DNA of 64,000 nucleotides. Source: Halomonas sp. GFAJ-1 (GTDB lineage Bacteria > Pseudomonadota > Gammaproteobacteria > Pseudomonadales > Halomonadaceae). The stretch is from contig CP016490.1 in NCBI GenBank assembly GCA_002966495.1, positions 2,728,001 through 2,792,000 of the forward strand. The letters are read 5' to 3'. A model generated the notes under the pieces. It searched no databases, was not told the DNA's origin, and saw only the letters and a list, made by a program, of their open reading frames with translations. Of the stretch, positions 19,137 to 28,800 are shown in pieces. Within the stretch, counting starts at the first letter, position 1. Every line of letters starts with the position of its first letter. Made by a program: the position numbers and the translations under genes.

Positions 19137-20054
19137 GTGAATTTAGAAACAAAATGGCTAGAAGACTTTGTCGCGTTGGCAAATACACGTAGTTTTTCTG
19201 CATCGGCAAAACAGCGACATGTAACACAGCCAGCTTTTAGCCGCCGTATCCGGGCTTTAGAGCAAGCAATCGGCGTGACGCTGGTTGACCGCACCACAAC
19301 CCCGATAGGTTTGACGTCGGAGGGTCAACTTTTTTTAATTACCGCCCGAAACTTGGTTGAACAGTTAAATGAGTCACTAGGGCATCTTCGAGGTTTATCT
19401 ATTGCTAACGAAGCGCTGGATATCGTTGCTGCTCACTCACTAGCGCTGAGCTTTTATCCGCCATGGATATCGCGGTTACAAAAAGGATTAGGCGAGTTGC
19501 CTACCCGCTTGGTTGCTATGAATGTGGGGGAGGCCATTCATGTGCTGCGAGAGGGTAATTGTGACCTGATGTTGGCTTACTATGACCCGTTTGCCACCAT
19601 GCAGTTAGATGCAGAAGTATTCCCCTCGTTTTCAATCGGGAAAGTGAAAATGTTACCCGTCACCCTTCCTGACGAGAATGGCGAGCCGCTTTTTTCGCTG
19701 CAGCGTGATAGCTCCATTCCTTATTTAGCCTACACTCAGGGGGCATTTTTAGGCCGCAGTGTCCGAATGCTGCTGAAGAATGACCCGCTGCGTATGAAGC
19801 TTCGCACGGTTTACGAAACCGCCATGGCCGAAGGTTTAAAGGGTATGGTGTTACAAGGTGTTGGCACCGCGTGGATCCCGGATTTTTGTATCCGTGAGGA
19901 ATTAAAAAGTGGTCGACTGGTAAGGGCAGGAGATGAAAGCTGGGATATTCCTCTCGAGATTCGTCTTTACCGCTGCTCATTAGTGCATAAACCAGGCGTT
20001 GAGCGGCTATGGCGTCAGATGATGAAGTTGCCAAGGGATTTTCTACAGGCATAG
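19137..20054 (+). CDS. LysR-family regulator resembling HypT (YjiE)
   Basis: A 305-residue LTTR. GTG 19137 is chosen because AAGGAG lies 6 nt upstream and the resulting MNLETKWLEDF start aligns with the HypT-type N-terminus; an ATG at 19113 is the alternative. The helix-turn-helix contains QPAFSRRIRALEQAIGV, very close to E. coli HypT, the regulator activated by hypochlorite through methionine oxidation. The effector domain also shows the HypT-like AWIPDF...IREELKSGRLV pattern. The HypT assignment is from remembered similarity. Confidence 0.8.
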   Translation: MNLETKWLEDFVALANTRSFSASAKQRHVTQPAFSRRIRALEQAIGVTLVDRTTTPIGLTSEGQLFLITARNLVEQLNESLGHLRGLSIANEALDIVAAHSLALSFYPPWISRLQKGLGELPTRLVAMNVGEAIHVLREGNCDLMLAYYDPFATMQLDAEVFPSFSIGKVKMLPVTLPDENGEPLFSLQRDSSIPYLAYTQGAFLGRSVRMLLKNDPLRMKLRTVYETAMAEGLKGMVLQGVGTAWIPDFCIREELKSGRLVRAGDESWDIPLEIRLYRCSLVHKPGVERLWRQMMKLPRDFLQA

Positions 20055-20057
20055 TTA

Positions 20058-20085
20058 AGCGGCGTCGATGTCTTCTGACGCCGCT
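20058..20085. terminator. Stem-loop between convergent hypT-like and nadM genes
   Basis: A perfect 9-bp stem AGCGGCGTC/GACGCCGCT with a 10-nt loop lies in the 35-nt gap between convergent stops. Neither strand has a clear T-run, so termination is only probable. Confidence 0.5.
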
Positions 20086-20089
20086 AAGC

Positions 20090-21184
20090 CTAAAAACTAC
20101 TAAAGTCGGCGGGGAGCCCTAAAAAATTTTGAATAATAAAAAAGTGGTCTTCAAACAAGCTCTCCGGCCTTAAATCCGCCAATGCCACCCAGCGCGCATG
20201 GTCCCCCCCGCGAACCGGTTTAAGGCGTGGTAGCTGCTGGTCAGGACGAAGAGCGAAGTAAAATGCTTCTGCTAGCGTGCGTCCCCGCCAACTACGATGC
20301 GGCTCGTCAAATAAGCGCTGCCCGCGAAGGGAACCTTTTAAAACGGGTTCGGGCACTTTGAGACGCAGCCGTTCGCGCAACTCCCTTAAGCAAGCATCTA
20401 ACAGTCGCTCATGGGGGTTAATAAAGCCCCCCGGTAGAGCAAACAAACCTTTACCGGGAGCCGCCGTACGTTTAACCAATAACACGTGCCCCGACTGGAC
20501 GACCACCGCGTTAACGGTAACAAAAATAGGTGGGTAGGGCGCGTGTGCCCACGCCTGCCGGTATTGGTCGAGTAATTGCTGCTCTTCTAACAGCTGATGG
20601 TAGGCGTCGCCTTGGCAAAAGCTGCCCACACGTTTTACCACTCCAGGCGGCAAGTCGTGATATGCACCGGTGCTAAGGTAGTCATCGGTAGAGCCCAGCG
20701 AGCGAAACAGACGCTCGCGTATTTGGCTCGCCGAAATGCCTTCTACTAAGGGTACGCTCACTGACTCCCACTGGGGGAAAAGCGATAAATAATAACTAGA
20801 CTGCCCACGGCTTGCGCCTATTAACCCAATGCGTGGCAAGCGGGCGTTGGCAGGTGCAGCGAGGTCACGAACTTTCCGTTGAACGTCTCTTACCCATACA
20901 TCGTCATTATAAAGAGCGTCCAGCAGCGGCGTAATTTCTAGGCGCTGGTTATCATCATCATCAAAGCCAGAACGAATCATGGCTTGGCGTTCATCAAAAT
21001 GCCATGGGTTGCGTAACGAACGAGCCTGCCAAGCGGACCCCACCAACACAATGACCTGTCTCGCCTGTTTAAGCGCTTCTCGGATGATCGCTAAATGCCC
21101 CAGGTGGGGAGGCTGGAAGCGTCCGATAAATACCAAGCAATCAAAGTCGTAAGCCATAGCAGATTCAACAGCATCCGAGTTCAT
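20090..21184 (-). CDS. Bifunctional NMN adenylyltransferase (NadM) - Nudix protein
   Basis: A 364-residue fusion. Residues 14-190 form a nucleotidyltransferase with the GRFQPPHLGHL motif and the later ISASQIRERL signature, matching NadM-type NMN adenylyltransferase. The C-terminal ~150 residues are a Nudix domain like that of slr0787-type proteins (ADP-ribose pyrophosphatase). The Nudix box GFINPHE-X7-RELRERLRL departs from consensus: the last glutamate of REUXEE is arginine and the following glycine is also replaced. The first domain looks active; hydrolase activity of the second is doubtful. AGGAAG precedes ATG 21184. Confidence 0.9.
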   Translation of the reverse strand: MNSDAVESAMAYDFDCLVFIGRFQPPHLGHLAIIREALKQARQVIVLVGSAWQARSLRNPWHFDERQAMIRSGFDDDDNQRLEITPLLDALYNDDVWVRDVQRKVRDLAAPANARLPRIGLIGASRGQSSYYLSLFPQWESVSVPLVEGISASQIRERLFRSLGSTDDYLSTGAYHDLPPGVVKRVGSFCQGDAYHQLLEEQQLLDQYRQAWAHAPYPPIFVTVNAVVVQSGHVLLVKRTAAPGKGLFALPGGFINPHERLLDACLRELRERLRLKVPEPVLKGSLRGQRLFDEPHRSWRGRTLAEAFYFALRPDQQLPRLKPVRGGDHARWVALADLRPESLFEDHFFIIQNFLGLPADFSSF

Positions 21185-21350
21185 AGGGCTTCCTTGATCG
21201 TTGATAAATGAGCGCCATTATGGAGTGGGCTGCGAAGTGACGCAATGTGGTCATACCTGCACCCAGCGCTAGGGTTAGGTATGCTTACTATCTCGAGCAG
21301 GCGTTAATGATTGACACGGACGCCCCATAAAGTCGTTTAAGGGAATGGAT

Positions 21351-22250
21351 ATGTTCAAGCGCACACTTATTTTTTGGTGGAAGGTAGTACAAGACGCAAC
21401 TTCCTTATGGTTAGAGCGCAACGCATTTAGTTATGCAGGTTCGTTGGCGTTTTACACGCTATTTTCATTAGCGCCCACTGTCATCATTGCGGTAACTGTT
21501 ATTGGGGTGGTGCTGGGTGAAGACGCTGCCCAAGGGCAAATCGTTGCTCAATTACAGGGAACGTTAGGCGTAGATGCTGCTTCTGCGATTGAGCAGGCGG
21601 TGGCGCAGTCGCGCATTGAAGAGTCTGGTTTGCTGCCCACGTTGCTTGGGTTTGCTGCACTAATCGTTGGCGCGACCACCGTCTTTGCGCAAATGCAGTT
21701 TTCGCTCAATACCATTTGGGGCGTAACGGCTAAACCCACCTCAAATAGCATGTTTATATTTATCAAAAACCGTTTGCTGTCGCTGACAGTGGTGCTCTCA
21801 ATTGGCTTCATTCTGCTTGTCTCTTTGGTGCTTGGGGTAGTAATAAGGGGAATGCTGCAAGCGACCGATCACCTCCTTCCTTATGCCAGCTTATTTACCA
21901 CATCGCTTGAGTCGTTAATTTCATTGGCAGTCGTTGTGCTGCTTTTTGCGACGATTTTTAAGGTATTGCCGGATGTGGTTTTGAGTTGGCAAGATGTGTT
22001 TATTGGGGCAGTAGTGACAGCTGTGCTCTTTACAATAGGGCGCAACATCATCGCCGTGTATCTAGCCTACACGGCTACTGCGTCTACGTATGGCGCCGCA
22101 GGCTCAGTGGTGATGATATTGCTATGGGTCTACTACAGCTCGTTAATTCTACTGTTTGGTGCTGCCTTTACACGCTCGCTGCTATTGCGTCGTGGCCGCC
22201 CATTGGTTCCTCGTAACAGCGCAGTTCTGGTTAAACGCGAGTTAATTTAA
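21351..22250 (+). CDS. YihY/BrkB (UPF0761) inner-membrane protein
   Basis: A 299-residue protein with about six transmembrane helices. ATG 21351 is preferred since AAGGGA lies 6 nt upstream; the ATG at 21345 abuts it. Visible family features are the FSYAGSLAFYTLFSLAP segment, the YTATASTYGAAGSVVMILLW segment and the SLILLFGAAFTR ending. The family was once called ribonuclease BN, but that activity belongs to another gene; the real function is unknown. The acylphosphatase gene follows after 14 nt. Confidence 0.9.
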   Translation: MFKRTLIFWWKVVQDATSLWLERNAFSYAGSLAFYTLFSLAPTVIIAVTVIGVVLGEDAAQGQIVAQLQGTLGVDAASAIEQAVAQSRIEESGLLPTLLGFAALIVGATTVFAQMQFSLNTIWGVTAKPTSNSMFIFIKNRLLSLTVVLSIGFILLVSLVLGVVIRGMLQATDHLLPYASLFTTSLESLISLAVVVLLFATIFKVLPDVVLSWQDVFIGAVVTAVLFTIGRNIIAVYLAYTATASTYGAAGSVVMILLWVYYSSLILLFGAAFTRSLLLRRGRPLVPRNSAVLVKRELI

Positions 22251-22264
22251 ACAGGAGCTACATC

Positions 22265-22540
22265 ATGGAAAAACGTTGTGTTCGTGCTTATGTGACAGGA
22301 AAGGTTCAGGGCGTGTGGTATCGAAATAGCACGCAAGCGCAGGCGCTTAAGCTGGGCATTACAGGCTACGCTAAAAACTTGCCAGATGGTCGTGTGGAGG
22401 TGGCAATGTGTGGAGAAACCGACGCTGTGACTGCGCTTGGCGAGTGGCTATGGCAAGGGCCAGATGGAGCGCGGGTCACCCATGTTACGTTTGAAGTGTT
22501 GGATGACTACCACGCTCCTGATCATTTCTCGACGTATTAA
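22265..22540 (+). CDS. acyP: Acylphosphatase
   Basis: A 91-residue enzyme of standard size that hydrolyses acyl phosphates. The signature GKVQGVWYRNST, with the substrate-binding arginine, and the KNLPDGRVEV motif with its catalytic asparagine, are both present. AGGAG lies upstream of ATG. It ends only 7 nt from the convergent dehydrogenase. Confidence 0.95.
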   Translation: MEKRCVRAYVTGKVQGVWYRNSTQAQALKLGITGYAKNLPDGRVEVAMCGETDAVTALGEWLWQGPDGARVTHVTFEVLDDYHAPDHFSTY

Positions 22541-22547
22541 TGGGCGC

Positions 22548-23498
22548 TTACTTTGCGCTTGTTTGCCACGCCGTAATGTTGTCTGCCGTTAACGCCACAA
22601 TGTTTTGACGGGCTTCAGGGGTAATCCAAGCGTTATGGGGCGTAACAATCAGGTTCAGCGGCTCCGCATTCGCCAGCGCTTCTAACAGCGCATGGCCCTC
22701 GCGAGGCGGTTCTGTAGGCAATACATCCACTGCCAGCCCACCAATCTGGCCATTGCGTAACGCTTCTAGGGCGGCGGCTTCATCGATAACGCCACCTCGC
22801 GCGCAGTTGATAAGCAGTAGCGAAGACTTCGCTTTTGCCAGCCGCTCTTGATTGATGAGATGGTGGGTAGCCTCATTGAGGGGGCAGTGTAGGCTTATGA
22901 TATCTGCCCTGGGTAACAGTTCATCGAGAGACGGTCGCTGGTCGGCAGCCTCGTTTCCCGGCCGTGCGGAAAACGTCACCTGCATACCAAATGCTTCTGC
23001 TAAGCGTGCTACTTCCGAGCCAAGTTCACCTTGACCAACCATCACTAACTGCTTGCCTGCTAGCTGTAGGGTTGAGTGCTCTTGTAAACAAAAAAAGTCA
23101 CTTTGTTGCCACTTCCCGGCAGCAATATCCGCCTGGTAGCGTGGCAGACGATTTGCCAATGTCAGCATTAGCATTAGCGTATGCTGTGAAACGCTGGCGG
23201 TTCCATAAGCGGTAACATTTTTAACGTCAATATTTTGTGCTTTAGCTGTTTCTAGATCGATATTGTTAAGCCCGGTTGCTAGCACGCAAATAAGCCGTAA
23301 TTTGGGCAGCTGTGTTAACGTCTGCGCATCTAATTTCACCTTGTTGACGATAGCAACTTCGGCGTCTGCAAGACGTTCAAGCGCTTGTTCTGAGGTGCTT
23401 TTACCGTACACTTCAAGATGGCTAACAACTGTTTGAATTGCGGTTAAATCAATATCGGGCCCTAAGCTTTGGGCATCCAGCATGACCGCATGGGGCAT
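22548..23498 (-). CDS. D-2-hydroxyacid dehydrogenase (glycerate dehydrogenase/hydroxypyruvate reductase-like)
   Basis: ATG 23498, with GGAG upstream, gives 316 residues; the longer frame adds an unlikely N-terminus. The NAD-binding loop is VGQGELGSEVARLAEAFG. The catalytic triad is visible as the Arg in INCARGGVIDE, the Glu in LPTEPP and the His in VTPHNAWIT. The family includes hydroxypyruvate, glyoxylate and lactate reductases; the resemblance is greatest to HprA-type glycerate dehydrogenases, but the substrate cannot be assigned. Confidence 0.88.
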   Translation of the reverse strand: MPHAVMLDAQSLGPDIDLTAIQTVVSHLEVYGKSTSEQALERLADAEVAIVNKVKLDAQTLTQLPKLRLICVLATGLNNIDLETAKAQNIDVKNVTAYGTASVSQHTLMLMLTLANRLPRYQADIAAGKWQQSDFFCLQEHSTLQLAGKQLVMVGQGELGSEVARLAEAFGMQVTFSARPGNEAADQRPSLDELLPRADIISLHCPLNEATHHLINQERLAKAKSSLLLINCARGGVIDEAAALEALRNGQIGGLAVDVLPTEPPREGHALLEALANAEPLNLIVTPHNAWITPEARQNIVALTADNITAWQTSAK

Positions 23499-23703
23499 TT
23501 TATTTTCTCCATTAACTGCCAGTAGGCGCTTGGCCTTGCCCGGCAGGGGGCACAAAAGGGTATAATGTGTCGCTCTATCAACCGCAGTCTTGGAATTTAT
23601 CCCGACAGGCCACATATTTACAGCCTGTTAACGTCATTTTTATCAAAACGTTAGCCTGTGAAAAACCAGTCTGTTGGAGTTGAGCTTTTCAGGAGTCATC
23701 AAC

Positions 23704-23988
23704 ATGCCCATCTATGAGTACGAGTGCAAGGCCTGCGGCCATCGCATGGAAAAATTACAGAAAATCAGTGCGGACCCACTCAAAGAGTGTCCTGCCTGCC
23801 AGCGCAACGGACTTGAACGCTTAGTTTCAGCGGCAGGTTTTCGCTTAGCGGGCGGCGGTTGGTACGAAACTGATTTTAAGACAGGCAGTAAGAAGAATTT
23901 GGTCGCTGATGGCCAAACCGCTTCCAGCGCTACGGGTTCAAAAACTGAATCCCCCAGCGCACCAACGAATAAAGGCGCCGCTGCTTAG
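23704..23988 (+). CDS. FmdB-family zinc-ribbon protein
   Basis: A 94-residue protein. ATG 23704 follows AGGAG. The N-terminal MPIYEYECKACGH...CPAC zinc ribbon is typical of the FmdB/CxxC_CxxC_SSSS family. A low-complexity Ser/Thr/Ala/Lys tail follows. It precedes aspS, as in many pseudomonads. Function unproven. Confidence 0.9.
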   Translation: MPIYEYECKACGHRMEKLQKISADPLKECPACQRNGLERLVSAAGFRLAGGGWYETDFKTGSKKNLVADGQTASSATGSKTESPSAPTNKGAAA

Positions 23989-24000
23989 CTGCGGCTGTCA

Positions 24001-24015
24001 GGGGCGTAACGCCCC
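24001..24015. other. Short hairpin between fmdB and aspS
   Basis: A 6-bp GGGGCG/CGCCCC stem with loop TAA lies 40 nt before aspS. There is no T-run. It could be an attenuating or processing structure. Confidence 0.35.
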
Positions 24016-24054
24016 GCGACAATCTCATTGCCACGTAACAGAACAGGATTAGAC

Positions 24055-25833
24055 ATGCGCAGCCATTATTGCGGCCAGCTTAACGAAACTTTGGTGGATC
24101 AAACGGTCACCGTATGTGGTTGGGTGCACCGTCGCCGTGATCACGGTGGGGTCATTTTTCTCGACATGCGCGATCGCGATGGCATCGCTCAGTTCGTTGT
24201 AGACCCTGATACCGCCGAGGCGTTTGCCCATGCCGACCGCGTCCGCAGCGAATACGTCTTGCGTATTACCGGGCGTGTCCGGCTGCGTCCAGAAGGTACT
24301 CAAAACCCCAATATGCCCACGGGTATGATTGAGGTACTGGCCAAAGAAGTAGAAGTGCTCAATACCGCTGCTACACCACCTTTCCAGCTTGATGAGCATG
24401 GCAAGGTAGGCGAAGAAGTGCGTCTTAAGCATCGCTATATTGACCTTCGTCGCCCTGACATGATCGAGAAACTGCGTCTGCGTTCGCGTATTTCCCATAA
24501 CGTTCGCGCGTATCTTGAGAATCAAGGCTTTCTTGATATTGAAACCCCAGTACTCACTCGCGCTACGCCAGAGGGTGCTCGCGACTACCTGGTGCCCAGC
24601 CGTACTCACGCCGGCAGCTTCTTTGCGCTACCGCAGTCGCCACAGCTGTTTAAGCAGCTGTTAATGGTGGCCGGATTTGATCGCTACTATCAGATCGCCA
24701 AATGCTTCCGCGACGAAGATCTGCGTGCTGACCGTCAGCCTGAGTTCACTCAGATTGATATCGAGGCGTCCTTCGTCGAAGAAAATGACATCATGAACAT
24801 TACTGAAGTCATGATTCGTCAATTATTCCAAGAAGTGCTAAGCGTGGAGTTGCCAGCGTTCCCGCGCATGACGTGGCAAGAAGCCATGAACCGTTTTGGT
24901 TCGGACAAGCCTGACCTGCGTATCCCCCTTGAGCTGACCGACGTTGATGACTTGATGCAACAGGTCGACTTTAAGGTGTTCTCAGGCCCGGCCAGTGCTG
25001 AAGATGGTCGCGTAGCAGCACTTAAAGTACCTGGCGGCGCCAAACTTTCCCGTAAAGAGATCGATGAATACACTAACTTTGTCGGCATCTACGGTGCAAA
25101 AGGCCTTGCTTGGATTAAGGTTAACGAGCGCGCCAAAGGCCTTGAAGGTCTGCAGTCGCCCATCGTTAAGTTTATGGAAAATGTGGTCGAAGCGTTATTA
25201 GACCGTGTGGGTGCAGAGGATGGCGATATCATCTTCTTCGGTGCTGACAAAGCGCGTATTGTTAATGAAGCGATTGGCGCACTGCGTGTCAAACTAGGCG
25301 CTGATCTTGAACTTTATACCCAAGCCTGGGCACCGCTGTGGGTCGTTGACTTCCCGATGTTTGAAGCCGACGATAATGGCCGCCTGAGCCCGCTTCACCA
25401 CCCCTTCACGGCGCCATCTTGCTCGCCGGAAGCGCTGAAGGAAGACCCAGCAAAAGCGCTTTCCCGTGCTTATGATATGGTGCTCAATGGCACTGAGTTG
25501 GGTGGTGGTTCAATCCGTATTCACGACCAGGCTATGCAGAGCACTGTGTTCGAGATTCTTGGCATTGGTAAAGAAGAAGCACAAGAGAAATTTGGCTTCT
25601 TGCTGGATGCTCTGCAGTATGGCGCTCCGCCCCATGGCGGCTTAGCCTTCGGTTTAGATCGTCTGGTAATGCTCATGGCGGGTGCTAAGACAATCCGTGA
25701 AGTGATAGCCTTCCCGAAAACGCAAAGCGCAGGCTGCTTAATGACTGATGCGCCGGGCGAAGTTAGCCTCGACCAGTTAAAAGAGCTGAATATTCGCCTG
25801 CGCCAAAAGGCCAAAGCTGACGCTACTGAATAG
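24055..25833 (+). CDS. aspS: Aspartyl-tRNA synthetase
   Basis: A class IIb synthetase of 592 residues (E. coli 590). ATG 24055 gives the standard N-terminal [11 protein letters not shown] and OB-fold domain ([13 protein letters not shown]). Later come motif 2 ([20 protein letters not shown]), the bacterial GAD insertion and motif 3 ([18 protein letters not shown]). An imperfect AGGA precedes the start. A strong terminator follows. In related genomes yebC usually lies between aspS and ruvC; it is absent here. Confidence 0.98.
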   Translation: MRSHYCGQLNETLVDQTVTVCGWVHRRRDHGGVIFLDMRDRDGIAQFVVDPDTAEAFAHADRVRSEYVLRITGRVRLRPEGTQNPNMPTGMIEVLAKEVEVLNTAATPPFQLDEHGKVGEEVRLKHRYIDLRRPDMIEKLRLRSRISHNVRAYLENQGFLDIETPVLTRATPEGARDYLVPSRTHAGSFFALPQSPQLFKQLLMVAGFDRYYQIAKCFRDEDLRADRQPEFTQIDIEASFVEENDIMNITEVMIRQLFQEVLSVELPAFPRMTWQEAMNRFGSDKPDLRIPLELTDVDDLMQQVDFKVFSGPASAEDGRVAALKVPGGAKLSRKEIDEYTNFVGIYGAKGLAWIKVNERAKGLEGLQSPIVKFMENVVEALLDRVGAEDGDIIFFGADKARIVNEAIGALRVKLGADLELYTQAWAPLWVVDFPMFEADDNGRLSPLHHPFTAPSCSPEALKEDPAKALSRAYDMVLNGTELGGGSIRIHDQAMQSTVFEILGIGKEEAQEKFGFLLDALQYGAPPHGGLAFGLDRLVMLMAGAKTIREVIAFPKTQSAGCLMTDAPGEVSLDQLKELNIRLRQKAKADATE

Positions 25834-25859
25834 CATTCCAGTACGCTAAGCTTTATCCA

Positions 25860-25886
25860 ACACCGACGCCCTGCGTCGGTGTTTTT
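25860..25886 (+). terminator. Rho-independent terminator after aspS
   Basis: A 10-bp perfect stem ACACCGACGC/GCGTCGGTGT with a 3-nt loop and following T's. Confidence 0.9.
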
Positions 25887-25941
25887 GTTAGCGACGTTTT
25901 TGTGAGCGATATTTTATTGCCAGCACAGTTGAGCACGTTAA

Positions 25942-26496
25942 ATGAATGGAATCGAAGCAGCCCCCACTATTAGGATTTTAGGTATTGATCCCGGTTCGCG
26001 CATCACCGGCTATGGGGTGATTGACCTTGTTGGTGTCACGCCAAAATACGTCGCAAGTGGCTGTATCCGTACCGCAGAAGGGGCCTTAGAGCAGCGTTTG
26101 GCGCAAATTTATGCAGGCGTAGCCGAGGTCATTGGCTTGCATCGTCCTAATGCGGTGGCCGTTGAGCGTGTTTTTATGGCTAAAAATGCCGATTCAGCGC
26201 TTAAATTAGGGCAGGCCCGAGGCGCGGCGTTGGTGTGTATCGCCAACCACGGTTTAAGTATCGGCGAGTACGCTGCACGACAAATTAAACAGGCGGTTAC
26301 CGGACAAGGTGGGGCTGATAAAGGCCAAGTGCAACACATGGTAACCGCCATACTTAAACTCTCCGCCACGCCACAAGCCGACGCAGCGGATGGGTTAGCT
26401 ATTGCGCTCACCCATGCCTATGCAGGCAGTGGGCTGAGCACAACGCGCTCGTCACGAGGGCGCAGCAGGTCCTCCTCAGGACGCTGGCGACTCTAA
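25942..26496 (+). CDS. ruvC: Holliday junction resolvase RuvC
   Basis: A 184-residue RNase H-fold endonuclease that cuts Holliday junctions. The acidic active-site residues are visible in [21 protein letters not shown] and [13 protein letters not shown]. The C-terminus carries a Ser/Arg-rich tail. It is the first gene of ruvCAB and is separated from aspS by a terminator. Confidence 0.97.
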   Translation: MNGIEAAPTIRILGIDPGSRITGYGVIDLVGVTPKYVASGCIRTAEGALEQRLAQIYAGVAEVIGLHRPNAVAVERVFMAKNADSALKLGQARGAALVCIANHGLSIGEYAARQIKQAVTGQGGADKGQVQHMVTAILKLSATPQADAADGLAIALTHAYAGSGLSTTRSSRGRSRSSSGRWRL

Positions 26497-26564
26497 CCGC
26501 TGCTGGTCATCTGTACAGGGTGGCTTTATAGTAAACAGCTGTTTTGAATGTTGCGAGTAACCTT

Positions 26565-27173
26565 ATGATTGGTCGTTTGAGCGGTTCTCTGCTGGAAAAG
26601 CAACCCCCGTGGATTGTGGTCGACGTTCACGGTGTTGGCTATGAGTTAGAGACCTCAATGAATACCCTAGTAGCACTGCCTGCTCCCGGGGAGAGCGTTT
26701 CACTCTATACCCACCTTACTATTCGCGATGATGCTCATCTTCTTTACGGCTTTGCCCGAGAACACGAGCGCGCCCTGTTTCGCGCCCTGATCAAGGTTAA
26801 TGGCGTTGGCCCTAAGCTAGCGTTAGCTATCCTCTCTGGGATGGACGAAGAGGCTTTTATGCGCTGTGTTAGAGACGATGATAGTAAAGCGCTGACCAAA
26901 CTCCCTGGGGTGGGCAAAAAAACCGCAGAACGCTTGATCATTGAAATGCGCGACCGCTTCCCCGAATGGGAAAATGGCAGTCATGCACCTCTAGCGCTGG
27001 AAGCGACAAGTGGCCGCCCAGCCCCTCGGGATAGCTTTGCAGATGCTGAAGCTGCGCTGGTTAGCCTGGGTTATAAGCTAACAGAGGCATCTAAAATGTT
27101 GGCTGATATTAATCCTAATCAATCAACAGAAGCGCTGATCAAAGCGGCTCTAACGAATCGTATGAACGGGTAA
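26565..27173 (+). CDS. ruvA: Holliday junction branch-migration protein RuvA
   Basis: A 202-residue protein (E. coli 203) starting at ATG 26565 with the classical [12 protein letters not shown]. It has an OB fold, paired helix-hairpin-helix motifs ([16 protein letters not shown] and [16 protein letters not shown]) and the C-terminal RuvB-binding domain ([20 protein letters not shown]). A TTG-initiated longer frame is not needed. Confidence 0.96.
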   Translation: MIGRLSGSLLEKQPPWIVVDVHGVGYELETSMNTLVALPAPGESVSLYTHLTIRDDAHLLYGFAREHERALFRALIKVNGVGPKLALAILSGMDEEAFMRCVRDDDSKALTKLPGVGKKTAERLIIEMRDRFPEWENGSHAPLALEATSGRPAPRDSFADAEAALVSLGYKLTEASKMLADINPNQSTEALIKAALTNRMNG

Positions 27174-27241
27174 GTGTCCTTGTTCATTTATGGTTAACGA
27201 CACTGCGTGCGGTTAAGCAAGCCATCAAAAAAAGAGCCTCT

Positions 27242-28279
27242 ATGTTAGAACACGACCGGTTAATCGCTGCTGAACCCGAACAGGGGGAAGTGCGAATTGA
27301 CCACGCTATTCGCCCCAAGCGACTTAAAGAGTACATCGGCCAGCCTCGGGTGCGAGAGCAGCTAGAGATATTTATTGGCGCGGCCAGGCTTCGCGAGGAA
27401 AGCCTGGATCACACGCTGGTATTTGGCCCTCCTGGGCTTGGCAAAACGACGCTTGCCAATATCATTGCCACGGAAATGGGGGTGGGGCTTAAATCAACCT
27501 CTGGTCCAGTGCTTGAACGGGCAGGTGACCTAGCGGCGATGTTAACCAACCTTGAGCCAGGCGATGTGCTGTTCATTGATGAGATCCACCGCTTATCGCC
27601 TGTGGTTGAGGAAGTGCTTTATCCCGCAATGGAAGACTTTCAACTCGACATCATGATTGGTGAAGGGCCTGCAGCTCGCTCTATTAAGCTCGACCTGCCC
27701 CCTTTTACGCTAGTGGGCGCAACAACACGTGCGGGGCTATTAACGTCACCGCTGCGTGACCGCTTTGGTATCGTCCAGCGCCTTGAGTTTTATAATTTAG
27801 AAGAGCTCACTGAAATTGTTTCTCGGTCGGCACGCCTTCTTCGGGTAGAAACTAGCCAGGAAGGCGCCGTGGAAATTGCCCGCCGGTCACGGGGGACGCC
27901 GCGTATCGCCAATCGCCTTCTACGGCGTGTGCGGGATTACGCGGACATCAAAGGTAACGGGGTAGTGGATGCTAGCTTGGCGGATGCTGCGCTGAACATG
28001 CTTAATGTCGACCATCATGGGCTTGATCACATGGATCGTCGCTTGTTACTGGCAATGATCGACAAATTTGATGGCGGCCCTGTGGGGGTGGATTCACTAT
28101 CCGCAGCGATAGGGGAAGAGCGCGATACCATCGAAGACGTTATAGAGCCTTACCTCATTCAGCAGGGCCTTATGATGCGAACACCAAGAGGGCGTATGGT
28201 GACCCGCCAAGCGTGGCTGCATTTTGATAGGGTTCCCCATGAACACTCTGTCAACGTGGAAGGAGAGCGACGTCCATGA
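27242..28279 (+). CDS. ruvB: Holliday junction branch-migration helicase RuvB
   Basis: A 345-residue AAA+ motor. It shows Walker [12 protein letters not shown], Walker [10 protein letters not shown], the sensor segment [20 protein letters not shown], the [16 protein letters not shown] motif and a C-terminal winged helix. Its stop overlaps the ybgC start by 4 nt (ATGA), so the recombination and Tol-Pal genes are physically joined. Confidence 0.98.
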   Translation: MLEHDRLIAAEPEQGEVRIDHAIRPKRLKEYIGQPRVREQLEIFIGAARLREESLDHTLVFGPPGLGKTTLANIIATEMGVGLKSTSGPVLERAGDLAAMLTNLEPGDVLFIDEIHRLSPVVEEVLYPAMEDFQLDIMIGEGPAARSIKLDLPPFTLVGATTRAGLLTSPLRDRFGIVQRLEFYNLEELTEIVSRSARLLRVETSQEGAVEIARRSRGTPRIANRLLRRVRDYADIKGNGVVDASLADAALNMLNVDHHGLDHMDRRLLLAMIDKFDGGPVGVDSLSAAIGEERDTIEDVIEPYLIQQGLMMRTPRGRMVTRQAWLHFDRVPHEHSVNVEGERRP

Positions 28280-28674
28280 GCCATGGCTTTACTATGCCAA
28301 TACGCGTTTACATGGAAGATACTGACGCTGGCGGGATTGTCTACTACGTTAACTATCTGAAGTTTATGGAGCGTGCGCGTAGTGACTGGCTGAGAGAATT
28401 AGGAATAAATCAGCAAATGCTGCTAGACGAAGGAACACAGCTAGTGGTATACCGCTTGGCCTGTCACTATGCCAAGCCAGCTCGCTTAGATGACCAGCTG
28501 GTGGTAAGTGCCTCAGTGGAAACTATCGGGCGATGCCGTATGACGTTTGAACAGCAGGTTCGACGTAATGAGGAACTCTTGTGCGCTGCGACAGTCGAGA
28601 TAGCCTGCTTGAGTGCTAAGACGTTGAAGCCTAAGAAATGGCCCGCCACGCTTAGTCTGCTAGGCGAGGCCTAA
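28276..28674 (+). CDS. ybgC: Tol-Pal-associated acyl-CoA thioesterase YbgC
   Basis: A 132-residue hotdog-fold thioesterase. The signature [22 protein letters not shown], given here in shortened sense, includes the catalytic aspartate in DTDAGG. It heads the Tol-Pal cluster as in most gammaproteobacteria and is coupled to ruvB. It acts in the cytoplasm, probably in phospholipid acyl metabolism. Confidence 0.94.
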   Translation: MSHGFTMPIRVYMEDTDAGGIVYYVNYLKFMERARSDWLRELGINQQMLLDEGTQLVVYRLACHYAKPARLDDQLVVSASVETIGRCRMTFEQQVRRNEELLCAATVEIACLSAKTLKPKKWPATLSLLGEA

Positions 28675-28800
28675 CGATTTTAAGCGCTTGATTTATAGTG
28701 CGGCTAACGAATGCTGAGTTCTTTGCAACGCTTGGCGGATATCACCGCGAATATCACCACAGTCGGATAAGCCGACGCTAATTGATTGATGAGGGCAACT

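Noticed and set aside
24049..24609. 186-codon minus-strand frame inside aspS
   Set aside because: Antisense to the conserved N-terminal region of AspRS; no ribosome-binding site.
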